NCBI GenBank assembly: GCA_015152465.1
Contig: SUTX01000007.1
Coordinates: 1-64,000 of the forward strand
DNA from: Cyanobacteria bacterium SIG31
Lineage (GTDB): Bacteria; Cyanobacteriota; Vampirovibrionia; Gastranaerophilales; Gastranaerophilaceae
Length of the DNA: 64,000 nucleotides
Direction of reading: 5' to 3'
Position numbers and translations under genes: made by a program. How positions within the stretch are numbered: position 1 is the first letter of the stretch; each line of letters begins with the position of its first letter. This document shows, piece after piece, positions 8,542 to 20,070 of the stretch. The notes below the pieces were generated by a model. That model searched no databases. It was not told the DNA's origin and was given only the letters and a program-made list of their open reading frames with translations.

Positions 8542-9555
8542 TTATACAATTTCTTTGCCAACAATTGGTGCAATTTGTTTAATTTGTTTGTATAACAAAT
8601 CATATTGCCATGGATAAAGTGATTGAGCGCCGTCACAGATTGCTAATTCTGGATTATGATGCACTTCTATTATCAATCCGTCGCAACCAGCTGCGATTGC
8701 CGCAAGTGACATTGGCTCAACCTTATCTCTTAATCCTGTTGCGTGAGATGGATCAACTATAATTGGCAAGTGGCTCATTTTCTTAATCACAGGAATAGCA
8801 GCTAAATCTAGTGTATTTCTTGTAAATTTTTCAAAAGTTCTTATACCTCTTTCACAAAGAATAACCTGATTATTCCCGCCAGCCATAATATATTCAGCTG
8901 ACATTAGCCATTCTTCATAAGTCGCAGAAAGCCCACGTTTAAGAATAACCGGTTTGTGAATTTTACCAACTTCTTTTAATAAATTAAAGTTTTGCATATT
9001 TCTTGCGCCAATTTGTAAAACATCAACATAGCGCATAAATAATTCTAATTGAGATGTATCCATAATTTCAGAGGCAACAGCCATTCCATGATTATCTGCA
9101 ACGCTTCTTATTATTTTTAAACCTTCTTCTCCCATACCTTGAAAAGAATATGGACTTGTTCTTGGTTTAAAAGCTCCTCCCCGTAAAATCTTCACATTAG
9201 ATTCAACTAATTCTTGGGCTGTTGCATCCATTTGGTCATAAGACTCAATTGTACAAGGGCCTGCAATGAGTCCTGTATGTTTATCACCAAATTTTACCCC
9301 ATTAATTTCTACAACAGTATCTTTGCCCTGTGCAACACGAGCTGCAAGCTTATAATCTGTAGTAACTTTTATTACTTCTGCAACACCAGACAATAATTCA
9401 AAGTCTCTTTGATCAACTTCTATAAGACCAATTGCATGAACGATTGTTCTTGCTTCTCCGTGAGAAATTCGAGCTTCAAAACCTTTTGACTCTAAAAATA
9501 ACGCAACCCTTTGTATGTCTTTTTCTGTTGCATTACTATTCATTACTACAAGCAT
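8542..9555 (-). CDS. aroF: 3-deoxy-7-phosphoheptulonate synthase (DAHP synthase) with N-terminal regulatory-type domain
   Basis: LIAGPCTIESYDQM...LRGGAFKPRTSPYSFQGMGEEGL...KRGLSATYEEWLMSAEYIMAGGN..VILCERGIRTFE...PIIVDPSHATG. Confidence 0.95.
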   Translation of the reverse strand: MLVVMNSNATEKDIQRVALFLESKGFEARISHGEARTIVHAIGLIEVDQRDFELLSGVAEVIKVTTDYKLAARVAQGKDTVVEINGVKFGDKHTGLIAGPCTIESYDQMDATAQELVESNVKILRGGAFKPRTSPYSFQGMGEEGLKIIRSVADNHGMAVASEIMDTSQLELFMRYVDVLQIGARNMQNFNLLKEVGKIHKPVILKRGLSATYEEWLMSAEYIMAGGNNQVILCERGIRTFEKFTRNTLDLAAIPVIKKMSHLPIIVDPSHATGLRDKVEPMSLAAIAAGCDGLIIEVHHNPELAICDGAQSLYPWQYDLLYKQIKQIAPIVGKEIV

Positions 9556-9642
9556 AAGATACCTCCAATAGTAGTTATAATTATACACAAAATCTTAAAT
9601 GTGGTATACTTGTAAACATAAAACAGGGCTGAGAGGTATAAA

Positions 9643-9966
9643 ATGACTTCTTTTAAAGAAATGGAAGATAATTTGAAAAACTTCATAATACAAGAACAAT
9701 CTGATGCACACAATGCCAGAAATACAAATCGTGGGAAATATAACAATATTAAGCTTTGGATGGATCCTACAAAAAATGTTATGCCACATTTGTTTATAAG
9801 AATTTCAATATCAGAGGCTTGTTATTCTTTAGGAGATTTTTCTAAAATTAACGGCGGTTTAGGTTATGAAGAAAGATTTGTCATAAAGTGGTTCGGAAGA
9901 TATGGCGTAAAAGAAAAACTTGCTGATTTGTGGAGCTCAACAGAAAAAGTAAAAGAAGATAAATAA
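9643..9966 (+). CDS. hypothetical protein, 107 aa
   Basis: ORF with nearby RBS; no recognised family. Confidence 0.65.
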   Translation: MTSFKEMEDNLKNFIIQEQSDAHNARNTNRGKYNNIKLWMDPTKNVMPHLFIRISISEACYSLGDFSKINGGLGYEERFVIKWFGRYGVKEKLADLWSSTEKVKEDK

Positions 9967-9984
9967 GGATTAAGGGGTAAATCT

Positions 9985-12900
9985 ATGACTAAAAACTGGA
10001 AAATTTTTGGAATTACAATGCTTAGTTTCGCTTTAATTTCATATTTAAGCTTTTTATTTGTGATTCCAAACGCAATAGATATAAATAAATTTAAGCCAGA
10101 AATTCAAAAAATAGTCAGCGAACAAGCGAAATTAAACATTGATTTTGAAAATGCTAAAATTATAACAACTCCTCTTTTAGGTGCTGGAATAAAAGCTGAA
10201 AATATCTCAATAAAACTTCCAGATGAATCTTTATTATTTTCTACAAACAGTTTTAAAACTCGTTTATCTTTACCAAGCTTGTTTTTATTAACAGTGAAAG
10301 TTTCTTGTTTAGAAGTTAATTCACCTTTTGTAAATCTTGAAATTGTTAATAATGAACAATTTAAACTTATACAACTTGTTGAAGAATTATTAAACGCAGG
10401 AAAAGAACAAAAACTTGAGATTACAGGTGGCAAACATGAAACTCAAGGTTGGTTTAATCCAGCTTGGATAAAAATTAAAGTTCCTAATGTTGTAGTCAAT
10501 AACTACAAAGTTTTGGTAAATGATTTAGCAACAAGCCATTATTTAAAATTAGTTGGTGAAAAGCTTACCGCAGGATATTTTAATGGCAAAAAAGTTAAAT
10601 TGAATACTTATGCAGAATTGTTTAGTGATGAAGCTAAAAACGTCACTGCAAACGTTAATATTGATACATTTTTACCTCCACCTGCACCAGCTTTAGATAA
10701 AGAAGATGACCCCGCTGAAAGAATTGATATACCATTTGTTAACCCTGTCACAATGTACAGAAATTATGACTTGAAAGCTAACTTAGATACAAAGTTAAAA
10801 GTTAGAAATAATTATAGCGGAATAAATTCTTACGGTTATTTTAATGTTGAAAATATTTCTTTAAAAGTTTCTCAATTAAAATTACCTGAAAGCTATTTAA
10901 GAGCAAAAACTTTCGGTCAAACTGTTACGCTTGATACTAATATTTATTCTGCAAAAGACCAAAATATTGAGCTTTTAGGTAAATTAAATTATAGCAAACA
11001 CCCAAGAATGGATATGAACATCAAAACCGCTCAAATAAAATTCAATGATATGATTATTCTTGGAAAAGCATTCCTAGATTCTCTTTCAATATATAACGAG
11101 CTTGATAGAATTTCAGCAACTGGCGGAGTAAAAGCCGATTGTTATTTAAAAACTAATTTTAAAAAACTTCGTTCAAACGGTTCTATTATTGTAAATAATG
11201 GTGGTCTGAACGTTAAAGGTATTGGAAAAGTTTTAGCAGATGCTAATATTAATCTTATTTTAGATAATAATTTACTTGATATTAAAGATTCTAGCTTGTT
11301 TGTTAATAACTCAAAAGTTAATATTGACGGTAGAATTGATAAAAAGTCCGTTGCCGATATCACAATAAAGGCAGATAAAGTTCCATTGCCAATGTTATTT
11401 GAAGCTTTTGCTCCAAAAGATGTAAGAAAAGCTTATAATTTTAAATCTGGTGATGCAACCTTTGAATTAAGCTTAAATGGTAAACTTAAAAAAGCTGTTG
11501 CTACAATAAAAGCGGGTTTAGATAATTTATATTTAAGCGACAAAGCTAATAACTTTATTATTCAAGATAAAAAACTTGATGCTGAAATTTTTGCTAATTC
11601 TAAAGAGATTAGAGGATTAATTAATAACGATTTCTTTGCAATAGAACTTCCAAAAACAAAATCTTTTATCTGTGTTCCAAAACTTGAAACAGAAATTGCA
11701 GACAAAAATATTATAGTTAAAGAAAATAAAATTAATTTTAATGACAATACCGAATTAACTTATTATGGCGAAATTATTAATTACGAAAAACTTGACTTAA
11801 TCAATTTTAGACTTAATGGTGGTATTAACACCAATGACTTAATTAAATTTATAGGAAAAGAGTTTAAACCTTTTATACACTCAGCAGGAGCAATTCCTGT
11901 AAAAGTAAGTTTTGAAGGAAATGGTAAAAAACAAACATTATTTGCTCAAGCTTTAGCAGATAAGTTTAATTTTATTACTCCTGTAGATTATATTGAGCTT
12001 CAGGATAAAGATGTTTCTTTGCAATCAACAATTGATTTTAAAGGTAATCGCATAAAAATTAAAAATACTGGACTAAAAATAAGAAACATAACTGTTGATG
12101 AAAAAGGAAAAGAGGTTGTAACTTATGACATCATTTCTGATGTTGACGGAACAATCGAGGGTAATAGAATTAACCTTATAAAAATAGTTTTACCAAAAAC
12201 ATTACACGGTAAAATCTACGCATTCCCAGATTCAAATTATGAATTAGACGGAAAAGCTTACGTTTTTGGCGAAACAGCTTCTCCTAGAATGCGTGGTGGT
12301 TTTGAATTAAGAAATCTTTCTATTCCAGAACTTCTTTTAGATTTAAGAAAAGCTGAGCTTAAATTTAGAGGTCATGAAGGTGATTTAATTGTTGAAGATC
12401 TACTTCTTAATGGTTCAGATATACAGACAAAATGTAACTTTAGCTTAATACCAGCTTCTGTATTTAATATTTTAAACCTTGATGTAGCTTCAAGATACTT
12501 CAACCTTGATAGAGTTATGGCTGTTTCAGAACGTGCTATAAAGTATGTTCCTGCTTCAACAACCACAACTACAACAACTCAAACCTCAGCTCCAGCTGAT
12601 ATTCCTGTTATTATCCATAATGGAAAAATAGATTTTGCAAGAATAATTACAGGTAATATTGATTTAAAAAATACTTTCTCAAGAATTTCTATGAGAAATA
12701 ATATTTTTAGATTACACAATCTTAGAACAAAAGCTTTCAGTGGAAATATCAACGGAAATATTGATATTAATTTAATAACAATGTTTTTAGATATCGCAGT
12801 TAAAGGTAAAAATGTTGATGTAGAAAAAGCTTTACTTGATGCTTGCGCTATGAAAGATACTCTAAGTGGTATTGCTGATTTTAAAGCTGATATTTCACTT

Positions 12901-13740
12901 CAAGGAATAACATTAGAAGAGCAAATGAAAAGTCTGAAAGGTAATGTAGAATTTGATGTAAAAGACGGACAATTTGGACCTTTTGGAAGATTAGAAAACT
13001 TAATCATCGCTGAAAATATTAGAGAATCTCAATTCTTCCAAACAGCTCTTGGCGGAATTATTAGTGGTCTTTTGACTATAGATACAACCCATTTTTCTGA
13101 ACTTAAAGGTATTTTGAGTTTTGAAGATGGAATTTGCCATATTGAGCCTATAACATCATTAGGAAATATTTTAAGTCTGCACATTTTTGGTGATTTTGAT
13201 TTGCTTAGAAATTATGCTGATATGAAAGTTCGTGCAAGAATGGCTTCTTTGATTTCAAATCTTTTAGGGCCAATCGGCGCAATTAACCCAGCAAACTTAA
13301 TAAGCAACGCTGCAAGTTTAAATATCGTTACAGCAAAAGCTTTCTCAATATTCTGCGAAATGGTTCCAGAAGAAGAACTAGAAGCTTTACCAAGTTTTGC
13401 AAATTCTTATGTTGATAATGCAGCTACAAAATTCCAAATCGTAGTTAGAGGGGATGTTGCAAAACCTTTGACTTTGGTAAAATCATTTAAGTGGCTTGCT
13501 GGTGAAACAGAATATCAAAATGCTGTTGATTATGTAAACTCACTTCCTGAACAATTGGAAGACAGTACAGCTACTACAATTGAAGAATTATTAGCTGAAG
13601 ATGCTAAATATAAAAAATCTTTAAAATACAAATTTAAACAAATGTTTGACAGAGAAGAAAAAGTAGAAAAACAAGCTCCTGAACTAAAACCAGAAGCCGA
13701 AATTATAACAGAGGAAACAGAAAATAATGCACAGGAATAA
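9985..13740 (+). CDS. AsmA/TamB-type large envelope protein (1251 aa)
   Basis: N-terminal TM anchor, long repetitive beta structure, AsmA-like C-terminal segment ([24 protein letters not shown]...[32 protein letters not shown]). Confidence 0.85.
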   Translation: MTKNWKIFGITMLSFALISYLSFLFVIPNAIDINKFKPEIQKIVSEQAKLNIDFENAKIITTPLLGAGIKAENISIKLPDESLLFSTNSFKTRLSLPSLFLLTVKVSCLEVNSPFVNLEIVNNEQFKLIQLVEELLNAGKEQKLEITGGKHETQGWFNPAWIKIKVPNVVVNNYKVLVNDLATSHYLKLVGEKLTAGYFNGKKVKLNTYAELFSDEAKNVTANVNIDTFLPPPAPALDKEDDPAERIDIPFVNPVTMYRNYDLKANLDTKLKVRNNYSGINSYGYFNVENISLKVSQLKLPESYLRAKTFGQTVTLDTNIYSAKDQNIELLGKLNYSKHPRMDMNIKTAQIKFNDMIILGKAFLDSLSIYNELDRISATGGVKADCYLKTNFKKLRSNGSIIVNNGGLNVKGIGKVLADANINLILDNNLLDIKDSSLFVNNSKVNIDGRIDKKSVADITIKADKVPLPMLFEAFAPKDVRKAYNFKSGDATFELSLNGKLKKAVATIKAGLDNLYLSDKANNFIIQDKKLDAEIFANSKEIRGLINNDFFAIELPKTKSFICVPKLETEIADKNIIVKENKINFNDNTELTYYGEIINYEKLDLINFRLNGGINTNDLIKFIGKEFKPFIHSAGAIPVKVSFEGNGKKQTLFAQALADKFNFITPVDYIELQDKDVSLQSTIDFKGNRIKIKNTGLKIRNITVDEKGKEVVTYDIISDVDGTIEGNRINLIKIVLPKTLHGKIYAFPDSNYELDGKAYVFGETASPRMRGGFELRNLSIPELLLDLRKAELKFRGHEGDLIVEDLLLNGSDIQTKCNFSLIPASVFNILNLDVASRYFNLDRVMAVSERAIKYVPASTTTTTTTQTSAPADIPVIIHNGKIDFARIITGNIDLKNTFSRISMRNNIFRLHNLRTKAFSGNINGNIDINLITMFLDIAVKGKNVDVEKALLDACAMKDTLSGIADFKADISLQGITLEEQMKSLKGNVEFDVKDGQFGPFGRLENLIIAENIRESQFFQTALGGIISGLLTIDTTHFSELKGILSFEDGICHIEPITSLGNILSLHIFGDFDLLRNYADMKVRARMASLISNLLGPIGAINPANLISNAASLNIVTAKAFSIFCEMVPEEELEALPSFANSYVDNAATKFQIVVRGDVAKPLTLVKSFKWLAGETEYQNAVDYVNSLPEQLEDSTATTIEELLAEDAKYKKSLKYKFKQMFDREEKVEKQAPELKPEAEIITEETENNAQE

Positions 13741-15526
13741 TGTCAGAAACTTTTGTATAATAGCTCATATTGACCACGGTAAATCTACTCTTGCAGATAG
13801 ACTACTTGAAGCAACAGGTACAATTGCAGAACGTGATATGCAAGCTCAACTTTTAGATACAATGGATATTGAGCGTGAACGTGGTATTACAATCAAACTT
13901 AACGCTGCGAGAATGAATTATACTTCAAGAAATGGTGAAAAATATATTTTCAATTTGATTGATACACCTGGTCACGTTGATTTTTCATATGAAGTTTCTC
14001 GCTCACTTGCTGCTTGCGAGGGTGCTCTTTTAATTGTCGACGCAACTCAAGGTGTTGAAGCTCAAACCCTTGCAAATGTTTATATGGCTATTGAACAAAA
14101 CCTCGAAATAATTCCTGTTATTAATAAAATCGATTTACCATCAGCAGATGTTGAACGTGTAAAAGCAGAAATTGAAGAAATTTTAGGTATTGATACTTCA
14201 ATGGCAATTCCTGTTTCAGCTAAAACTGGTCTTGGTATAGAAAATGTTTTAGAAGCTATTGTTGATTTTGTGCCGCCACCTGTTGATACGACAGAAAAAC
14301 CACTTAGAGCTCTTGTTTTCGACAGTGCTTATGATCCTTATTTAGGAACTCTTTGTTTCTTCAAAATTATGGACGGAAAAATGAGGCTTGGTGATAAAGT
14401 TCGTTTTATGGCTTCAGGTAAAGAATATGAAATTGTAGAGCTCGGATATTTAACCCCAAATAGAGTTCAAGTAAATGAACTTGTATGTGGTGATGTTGGC
14501 TATTTTGCAGGCTCAATAAAAGAAATTACACGTTTTGTTGGTGATACTGTAACAAATGTTGAAAATCCATCTAGCGAGCCTTTACCAGGGTATAAAGAAG
14601 CTTTACCAATGGTTTTTTCAGGTCTATATCCAGTAGATAACGAAGACTATCACGAACTTAAAGAAGCTTTGGAAAAATTGAAACTTTCAGATAGTTCAAT
14701 AACATTTGAGCCAGAAACATCTTCTGCATTGGGTTTTGGCTTCCGTTGTGGTTTCTTAGGAATGCTTCACATGGAAATTGCTCAAGAACGTTTGGAAAGA
14801 GAGTATGATTTATCTATTGTAACAACAGCTCCATCAGTAATCTATAAAGTTCATAAAACTAATGGTGAAGTAGTAGATATTGATAACCCTGCAAACTTAC
14901 CAGGGGCTCAATATAGAGATTATATTGAAGAGCCTTATGTAAGAGTATCAATTATTGCTCCAAATGAATATGTTGGAACTTTAATGGATTTATGTCAAAC
15001 AAAACGAGGCATATTTATTAATATGAATTATCTCGATAAAGTTCGCGTAGATTTGATTTATCATATTCCTTTGAGTGAAGTTATTACTGATTTTTATGAC
15101 CAATTAAAATCCAGAACAAAAGGTTATGCAAGCATGGATTATGAGTTTGAGGATTATAAACGCTCCAAACTTATTAAACTTGATGTAATGCTTGCTGGAG
15201 AAGTGGTTGACGCACTTTCTGTAATCTGTCACGAGGATAACGCTTATTATATTGGACAAAAATTAACAGAAAAACTTAAAACTATTATTCCAAGACAAAT
15301 GTTTGAAGTTCCAATTCAAGCAGCAATTGGTGGTAGAGTAATTGCTAGAACCAATATTAAAGCTCTTAGAAAGAGTGTTTTAGATAAATGTTATGGTGGT
15401 GATATTTCTCGTAAACGTAAACTTCTTGAAAAACAAAAACGTGGTAAAAAACGTATGAAAGCTGTAGGACGTGTAGAAGTTCCACAAGAAGCATTTATGG
15501 CTGTTTTAAGCTTAGATGAAGAATAA
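13727..15526 (+). CDS. lepA: elongation factor 4 (LepA)
   Basis: [25 protein letters not shown]...[24 protein letters not shown]...[27 protein letters not shown]. Confidence 0.98.
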   Translation: MHRNNVRNFCIIAHIDHGKSTLADRLLEATGTIAERDMQAQLLDTMDIERERGITIKLNAARMNYTSRNGEKYIFNLIDTPGHVDFSYEVSRSLAACEGALLIVDATQGVEAQTLANVYMAIEQNLEIIPVINKIDLPSADVERVKAEIEEILGIDTSMAIPVSAKTGLGIENVLEAIVDFVPPPVDTTEKPLRALVFDSAYDPYLGTLCFFKIMDGKMRLGDKVRFMASGKEYEIVELGYLTPNRVQVNELVCGDVGYFAGSIKEITRFVGDTVTNVENPSSEPLPGYKEALPMVFSGLYPVDNEDYHELKEALEKLKLSDSSITFEPETSSALGFGFRCGFLGMLHMEIAQERLEREYDLSIVTTAPSVIYKVHKTNGEVVDIDNPANLPGAQYRDYIEEPYVRVSIIAPNEYVGTLMDLCQTKRGIFINMNYLDKVRVDLIYHIPLSEVITDFYDQLKSRTKGYASMDYEFEDYKRSKLIKLDVMLAGEVVDALSVICHEDNAYYIGQKLTEKLKTIIPRQMFEVPIQAAIGGRVIARTNIKALRKSVLDKCYGGDISRKRKLLEKQKRGKKRMKAVGRVEVPQEAFMAVLSLDEE

Positions 15527-15553
15527 AAAACTTTATTTAATAATAAATTTTTA

Positions 15554-15592
15554 AGAGATATTGTTACGATATGTAACAATATCTCTTTTTTT
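15554..15592 (+). terminator. lepA terminator
   Basis: Perfect 14-bp stem agagatattgttac/gtaacaatatctct followed by T-run. Confidence 0.9.
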
Positions 15593-15691
15593 CCTAAAGT
15601 TTTAAAAAAAAATGTCGTTATCTTAATTGTTGAAAGTTTAGAAAAAGTAAGAAACGGATAACGCAAAGTTGTTGTTTTAGAGGATTATGTT

Positions 15692-15871
15692 ATGTCACAC
15701 GATGAACACGAAATGATGGTTGAATACTCAGAAATGACCGCATTCAACTTTAACTCAAAGGAGTATCAAGAAGTAAAACAAGATTTTATCGAATGTAAAG
15801 AAACAGCTCAAGGTTTTGATTGGTTCGTAAATAATTTTGTAAGTCGTTTTAGAAAAGCTGAAGCTCTATAG
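15692..15871 (+). CDS. small protein, 59 aa (not in ORF track)
   Basis: MSHDEHEMMVEYSEMTAFNFNSKEYQEVKQDFIECKETAQGFDWFVNNFVSRFRKAEAL*; purine-rich RBS-like sequence upstream; just upstream of another small CDS on the same strand. Confidence 0.65.
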   Translation: MSHDEHEMMVEYSEMTAFNFNSKEYQEVKQDFIECKETAQGFDWFVNNFVSRFRKAEAL

Positions 15872-15896
15872 CTGTTAATTAGGAGATATAAGTATC

Positions 15897-16190
15897 ATGT
15901 CAAATAAAAAAGAATATTTTAACAAATGTTTTTCACCAAATTGGATAGAAGTCGATTTGGAAACGGTAAACAGACAACAAAAGGAGGTCGTTGAAGCCTG
16001 TGAAACAGGTTACAAATTAGTCCACACATATGAAAACAGGGAGGCAAGCCTAGAGACCAAAAGACGTAAAGATTTAAATACTTTATTAAAGGAGCTTGAC
16101 GAAATCAAGCAAAACATTGAAAGAGCTGCAGAAAAACAGCATAGATTAGCAAATCTTATGGGATTTTATTCTGGAGAATTTGCTCAATAA
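15897..16190 (+). CDS. small coiled-coil protein, 97 aa
   Basis: RBS taggagatata upstream; heptad-like C-terminal half; followed by terminator. Confidence 0.7.
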   Translation: MSNKKEYFNKCFSPNWIEVDLETVNRQQKEVVEACETGYKLVHTYENREASLETKRRKDLNTLLKELDEIKQNIERAAEKQHRLANLMGFYSGEFAQ

Positions 16191-16197
16191 GAAATTG

Positions 16198-16223
16198 AAA
16201 GCCTATCATTTGATAGGCTTTTT
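16198..16223 (+). terminator. Rho-independent terminator
   Basis: aaagcctatca tt tgataggcttt. Confidence 0.85.
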
Positions 16224-16239
16224 AATTACAAAAAAAGAA

Positions 16240-16262
16240 AGTCTTGCAATATGTGCAAGACT
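16240..16262 (-). terminator. probable recA terminator
   Basis: agtcttgca/tgcaagact stem; minus-strand T-rich tail. Confidence 0.7.
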
Positions 16263-16392
16263 CAAAAATATACATTTACCCCACTAATTTTATACCACAT
16301 GTTATAATAGCATGTCAAGTACTTCTTTTAGGGGATTTTTTCAACTTTTTCCCAAAATTATTTTTTTTATTACATGATATAATCAGTATTTT

Positions 16393-17406
16393 TTAAGCAT
16401 TTTGAGCTAGTTTTTCTCTAACCAACGTTTCCACAGTATTTAATATATCAGGGTTACTAGCTAAAAATTCTTTTGATTTATCACGTCCTTGACCAAGTTT
16501 TTCATCATTAAAACTAAACCAAGAACCTGCTTTTTTCACTATATCCAAATCAACAGCTACATCTAAAATATTACCTATTTTACAAATACCTTTACCAAAT
16601 ATAATATCAAATTCTGCTGTTCTAAAAGGTGGAGCCACTTTGTTTTTCAAAATTCTTACTCGAACATGATTACCAACATCTTCTCCATCTCCTTTAAGAC
16701 CTTCAACTCTTTTTATTTCCATACGAACTGATGCATAATATTTAAGTGCATTGCCGCCTGTTGTTGTTTCAGGATTACCATACATAACACCTATTTTTTG
16801 TCTTAATTGGTTAATAAAAATAACTGTTGTATTAGTTTTACCAATAATACCTGTTAATTTTCTCAAAGCTTTTGACATTAATCTTGCTTGAAGCCCCATT
16901 TGTTGATCTTCCATTGAACCTTCAATTTCAGCTTTAGGAACAAGAGCTGCAACAGAGTCAACAACTATAATATCAACAGCTCCTGAACGAACTAATTCTT
17001 CAGTAATATCTAAAGCTTGTTCACCTGTATCAGGCTGAGAAATTAATAATTCATCAATATTTACACCAAGATTTCTTGCATATTCTGGATCAAGTGCATG
17101 CTCTGCGTCAACAAAAGCTGCAATACCACCTTTTTTTTGACATTCAGCAACTATATGCTGTGCAAGAGTTGTTTTACCAGAAGATTCTGGACCATAAACT
17201 TCTATAATACGTCCTCTAGGAATACCACCAACACCTAGAGCCACGTCTAAAGCTAATGCACCTGTTGGAATTGTTTCAACACTAACTGCTGGTTTATCAC
17301 CAAGCTTCATTATAGCGCCTTTACCAAAATCTTTTTCTATTTTGTCAATAGCCATTTTTAAGGCTTTAATTCTTTCTTCTGATGGAGATACAACTACTTC
17401 TGCCAT
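16393..17406 (-). CDS. recA: recombinase A
   Basis: [44 protein letters not shown]...[31 protein letters not shown]. Confidence 0.99.
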   Translation of the reverse strand: MAEVVVSPSEERIKALKMAIDKIEKDFGKGAIMKLGDKPAVSVETIPTGALALDVALGVGGIPRGRIIEVYGPESSGKTTLAQHIVAECQKKGGIAAFVDAEHALDPEYARNLGVNIDELLISQPDTGEQALDITEELVRSGAVDIIVVDSVAALVPKAEIEGSMEDQQMGLQARLMSKALRKLTGIIGKTNTTVIFINQLRQKIGVMYGNPETTTGGNALKYYASVRMEIKRVEGLKGDGEDVGNHVRVRILKNKVAPPFRTAEFDIIFGKGICKIGNILDVAVDLDIVKKAGSWFSFNDEKLGQGRDKSKEFLASNPDILNTVETLVREKLAQNA

Positions 17407-17432
17407 AATACAATACTCCCCTTTTTTAATTC

Positions 17433-17472
17433 ATTCAATCACTTAGTCACTTAATCATTTAGTCACTAGAGT
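17433..17472 (-). repeat. 8-bp tandem repeat (AAGTGAYT)~5, upstream of recA
   Basis: Minus strand: tagtgact aaatgatt aagtgact aagtgatt gaatgaat. Confidence 0.85.
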
Positions 17473-17981
17473 AATATATTATTTTCTTCTTCTTTTTTTA
17501 CATAAAAACCACAAACAAGCGGTTTAAAACTATTTAAGATATTTTTTAATTTAAAATTTTCTTTATTTAGTTCATTAACTTTATTTTTAAGATTTTCATT
17601 TTCTGTTTTACATCTTACTAATTCTAAAACAACATCATCCATTCCTTCTAATTTTTCGTCTATTATTTTAGTCATAGATTCTGTTATATTGTTTTCTATT
17701 TTATTCAATGTATCAATAAGATTATTAACAACAAGTTGTGAATTTGGTTTAGAAACTAAAGATAAAGCAGATTTTTTTTCATTCATTTCATTTATTAAAG
17801 AAGATTTTGCGTTTTTTAATTTTTTAACTTCTTCTACAGAAAAATATATTTGACCTCTGCTATCTTTTCTTGGATTAACAGAAGTTTTTTTACATAATTC
17901 TACAATTTCCTTGTTATCAATATTTAATAATTTTCTTACATCATTAGGTAAAAGTACTTTATCTTGATTTGCGTTCATCAA
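17466..17981 (-). CDS. HTH (MerR-like) plus coiled-coil protein, 171 aa, upstream of recA
   Basis: LLPNDVRKLLNIDNKEIVELCKKTSVNPRKDSRGQIYFSVEEVKKLKN followed by long coiled coil; same strand as recA, 59 bp apart. Confidence 0.7.
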   Translation of the reverse strand: MMNANQDKVLLPNDVRKLLNIDNKEIVELCKKTSVNPRKDSRGQIYFSVEEVKKLKNAKSSLINEMNEKKSALSLVSKPNSQLVVNNLIDTLNKIENNITESMTKIIDEKLEGMDDVVLELVRCKTENENLKNKVNELNKENFKLKNILNSFKPLVCGFYVKKEEENNILL

Positions 17982-18066
17982 AAAAATTCCCCTCTTATAC
18001 TCCAGTACAATCTATATTTTAGTTAATAAAAAGTTTTATTTCTACTATATGTTACAAAAATTTAAC

Positions 18067-19761
18067 TTAATCTTTTATTGATTTTATAAAATCATCTGTT
18101 GATAAAATTTTACCTGTTAAATTTTCTATTAATTCATTTTCTTTCATTGATAAACCGTATGTAAATAAATTTTTTGTTAATACTTTAGATGTTTCTTTAT
18201 TTTCTGTTATATTACCTAATTTTTCTTTTAAATAATTATATATTTGTACTTTTATAATTGTTGCTCTGAAATAGTTTTGGTAATATGCAGGATGAGATAT
18301 ATAGTGAGGTATAAGAGCCCATCCATTATCTAAATCTTCTGATTTATTTCTCATTTGGTATTTTATTTTTAAATCATGCCATAATTTTTTCAAATCTTGT
18401 TTAGGATTTTTATACATTTCTTTTTCAAAATTTATAAGAAGTAACGCTTTTTTTATAAAATTTAATTCTTCTTTTATATATGTTTGCTTAAATTCTTTTA
18501 GTAAGTTTTTTGGAATTATATCTTCAAGAATATTTTCTTTTAAAGCTAAATCTTGCATCATCATTGCGATTGCTTCATCCATTGCTGGATAAGTATTTCT
18601 TTCAAAAACTGTTAAATCTCTTGAAATATTCAAATTATACACAGCATGACCAAGCTCGTGTAATAATGTTTCTAAGCTTGTGTAATTATTTGTTAAATTT
18701 GCTAAAATTCTTACATCTAAACCTGCATCATTTGGAAAACAAAAACCATGTGTGTTTTTACCTTTTCTTGGATATAAATCTAATACTAATTTACCTTCTT
18801 TTTCAAAATTTTCTATATCAAATCCCATACCTAAATATGTTTTTTTTGATATTTCTGGTATTAATTCTTTATTTTTTATATATTCATTTATTTTACTTTG
18901 TGGATTTTTATCTATTAATAATCCATAATGATATGCTTTTAAATCTTTTATATTTATGCCAAAAGTTTTTGCTAATTCTTCTTGTTCTTGTTTTGAATAT
19001 TTTTTTATTAAATCTTTTGAATTATTAAATACTTCATTTAATAAATTTTCTAAATATTCTAATTCTACTTCATAATCTTCTTTTAATTTATATTCATAAT
19101 AATTAGAATATCCTATTTTTTTAGCATATTCATTTCTTTTTATTACAAAACCTTTTAAATCTTCTGCTATTAAATCTGCTGATTCTATATTTGCTGTATA
19201 TGCTTTTTTTCTTAATTCAATATTTTTTTCTTTTTCTAATATTTTAGATATTTCTGTTTTTGATATTTCTTTATTATCTATTTTAAAAACAAAAGAATTC
19301 TTTTTTTGAGCTATTTTATTTTCTATTTCTCTTAATTTTTCTAATTCTTCTCCGGATACAACCTGTTCTTTTAATATATTTATTATGTTTTTTAATTGTA
19401 ATTTTTCTCTTTTATCTAAATCTATCTTTTCTATTTTTAAGAATTTTTTATATAAAACTTCATCTTGTAATAATTTATAAAATATTTCAGATTTTTCATT
19501 ATTAATTTTCATATTTTTTTTAGTTGAATTTATATAAAAATCCCACTCTGAAACACAATATTCTACAAACGCAGGATAATATTTTTCAGCAAAAGAATCT
19601 CTTAATTTTATAAATTTTTTCATTAAACCCTCTTTTATTTCCTGTGATTTACAAAACAAATCCATTTTAGGTTTTATTTTTTTATTTGTCAAAATTGGTT
19701 TTGATTTAAAATTTATATTATTGTAATTATTTTCTAAATAATCTATTTTTAAAATTTTCAT
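18067..19761 (-). CDS. M2/M3-type zinc metallopeptidase with N-terminal INFKS tag
   Basis: LETLLHELGHAVYN (HExxH), downstream MDEAIAMMM (third ligand E), WALIPHYISHPAYYQNYF; N-term MKILKIDYLENNYNNINFKSKPI. Confidence 0.85.
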   Translation of the reverse strand: MKILKIDYLENNYNNINFKSKPILTNKKIKPKMDLFCKSQEIKEGLMKKFIKLRDSFAEKYYPAFVEYCVSEWDFYINSTKKNMKINNEKSEIFYKLLQDEVLYKKFLKIEKIDLDKREKLQLKNIINILKEQVVSGEELEKLREIENKIAQKKNSFVFKIDNKEISKTEISKILEKEKNIELRKKAYTANIESADLIAEDLKGFVIKRNEYAKKIGYSNYYEYKLKEDYEVELEYLENLLNEVFNNSKDLIKKYSKQEQEELAKTFGINIKDLKAYHYGLLIDKNPQSKINEYIKNKELIPEISKKTYLGMGFDIENFEKEGKLVLDLYPRKGKNTHGFCFPNDAGLDVRILANLTNNYTSLETLLHELGHAVYNLNISRDLTVFERNTYPAMDEAIAMMMQDLALKENILEDIIPKNLLKEFKQTYIKEELNFIKKALLLINFEKEMYKNPKQDLKKLWHDLKIKYQMRNKSEDLDNGWALIPHYISHPAYYQNYFRATIIKVQIYNYLKEKLGNITENKETSKVLTKNLFTYGLSMKENELIENLTGKILSTDDFIKSIKD

Positions 19762-19930
19762 ATTTTTCCTTTTTAAAAAGAAAAACCTTTTAAAAAAATT
19801 TTTTGCTATTTATATATTATTATTTATTTATATTTATATATAAAATAATCATCATAATAATAAGCTAATATTATTTGTATAAAACTATCTAAAACTATTA
19901 TAAATATTAAGTTTTACATGTTAATAAAAA

Positions 19931-20060
19931 TGTAGATAATTTGTAAAATTAAAGTAAATTATCTACATTTTTCTACATTTATCATAAAAAAATAAAAATA
20001 AAAATTTAATAATGTAGATAATTGTAGATAACAATAAAATTATCTACATAGTTTTCTACA
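19931..20060. repeat. cluster of seven TTWTCTACA nonamers including two perfect 12-bp inverted repeats
   Basis: IR1 tgtagataattt(19931-19942)/aaattatctaca(19956-19967); IR2 atgtagataatt(20012-20023)/aattatctacat(20038-20049); further copies at ~19969, 20023 and 20052. Confidence 0.9.
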
Positions 20061-20070
20061 AAAAATTTTA

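Noticed and set aside
17982-18066. LexA/SOS box upstream of the recA operon
   Set aside because: Only a partial agtac half-site (ccagtacaatc) seen; no convincing dyad.
18510-19028. 172-aa plus-strand ORF antisense to the metallopeptidase
   Set aside because: Leu/Tyr-rich artefact of AT-rich antisense sequence; the opposite strand has a convincing peptidase.
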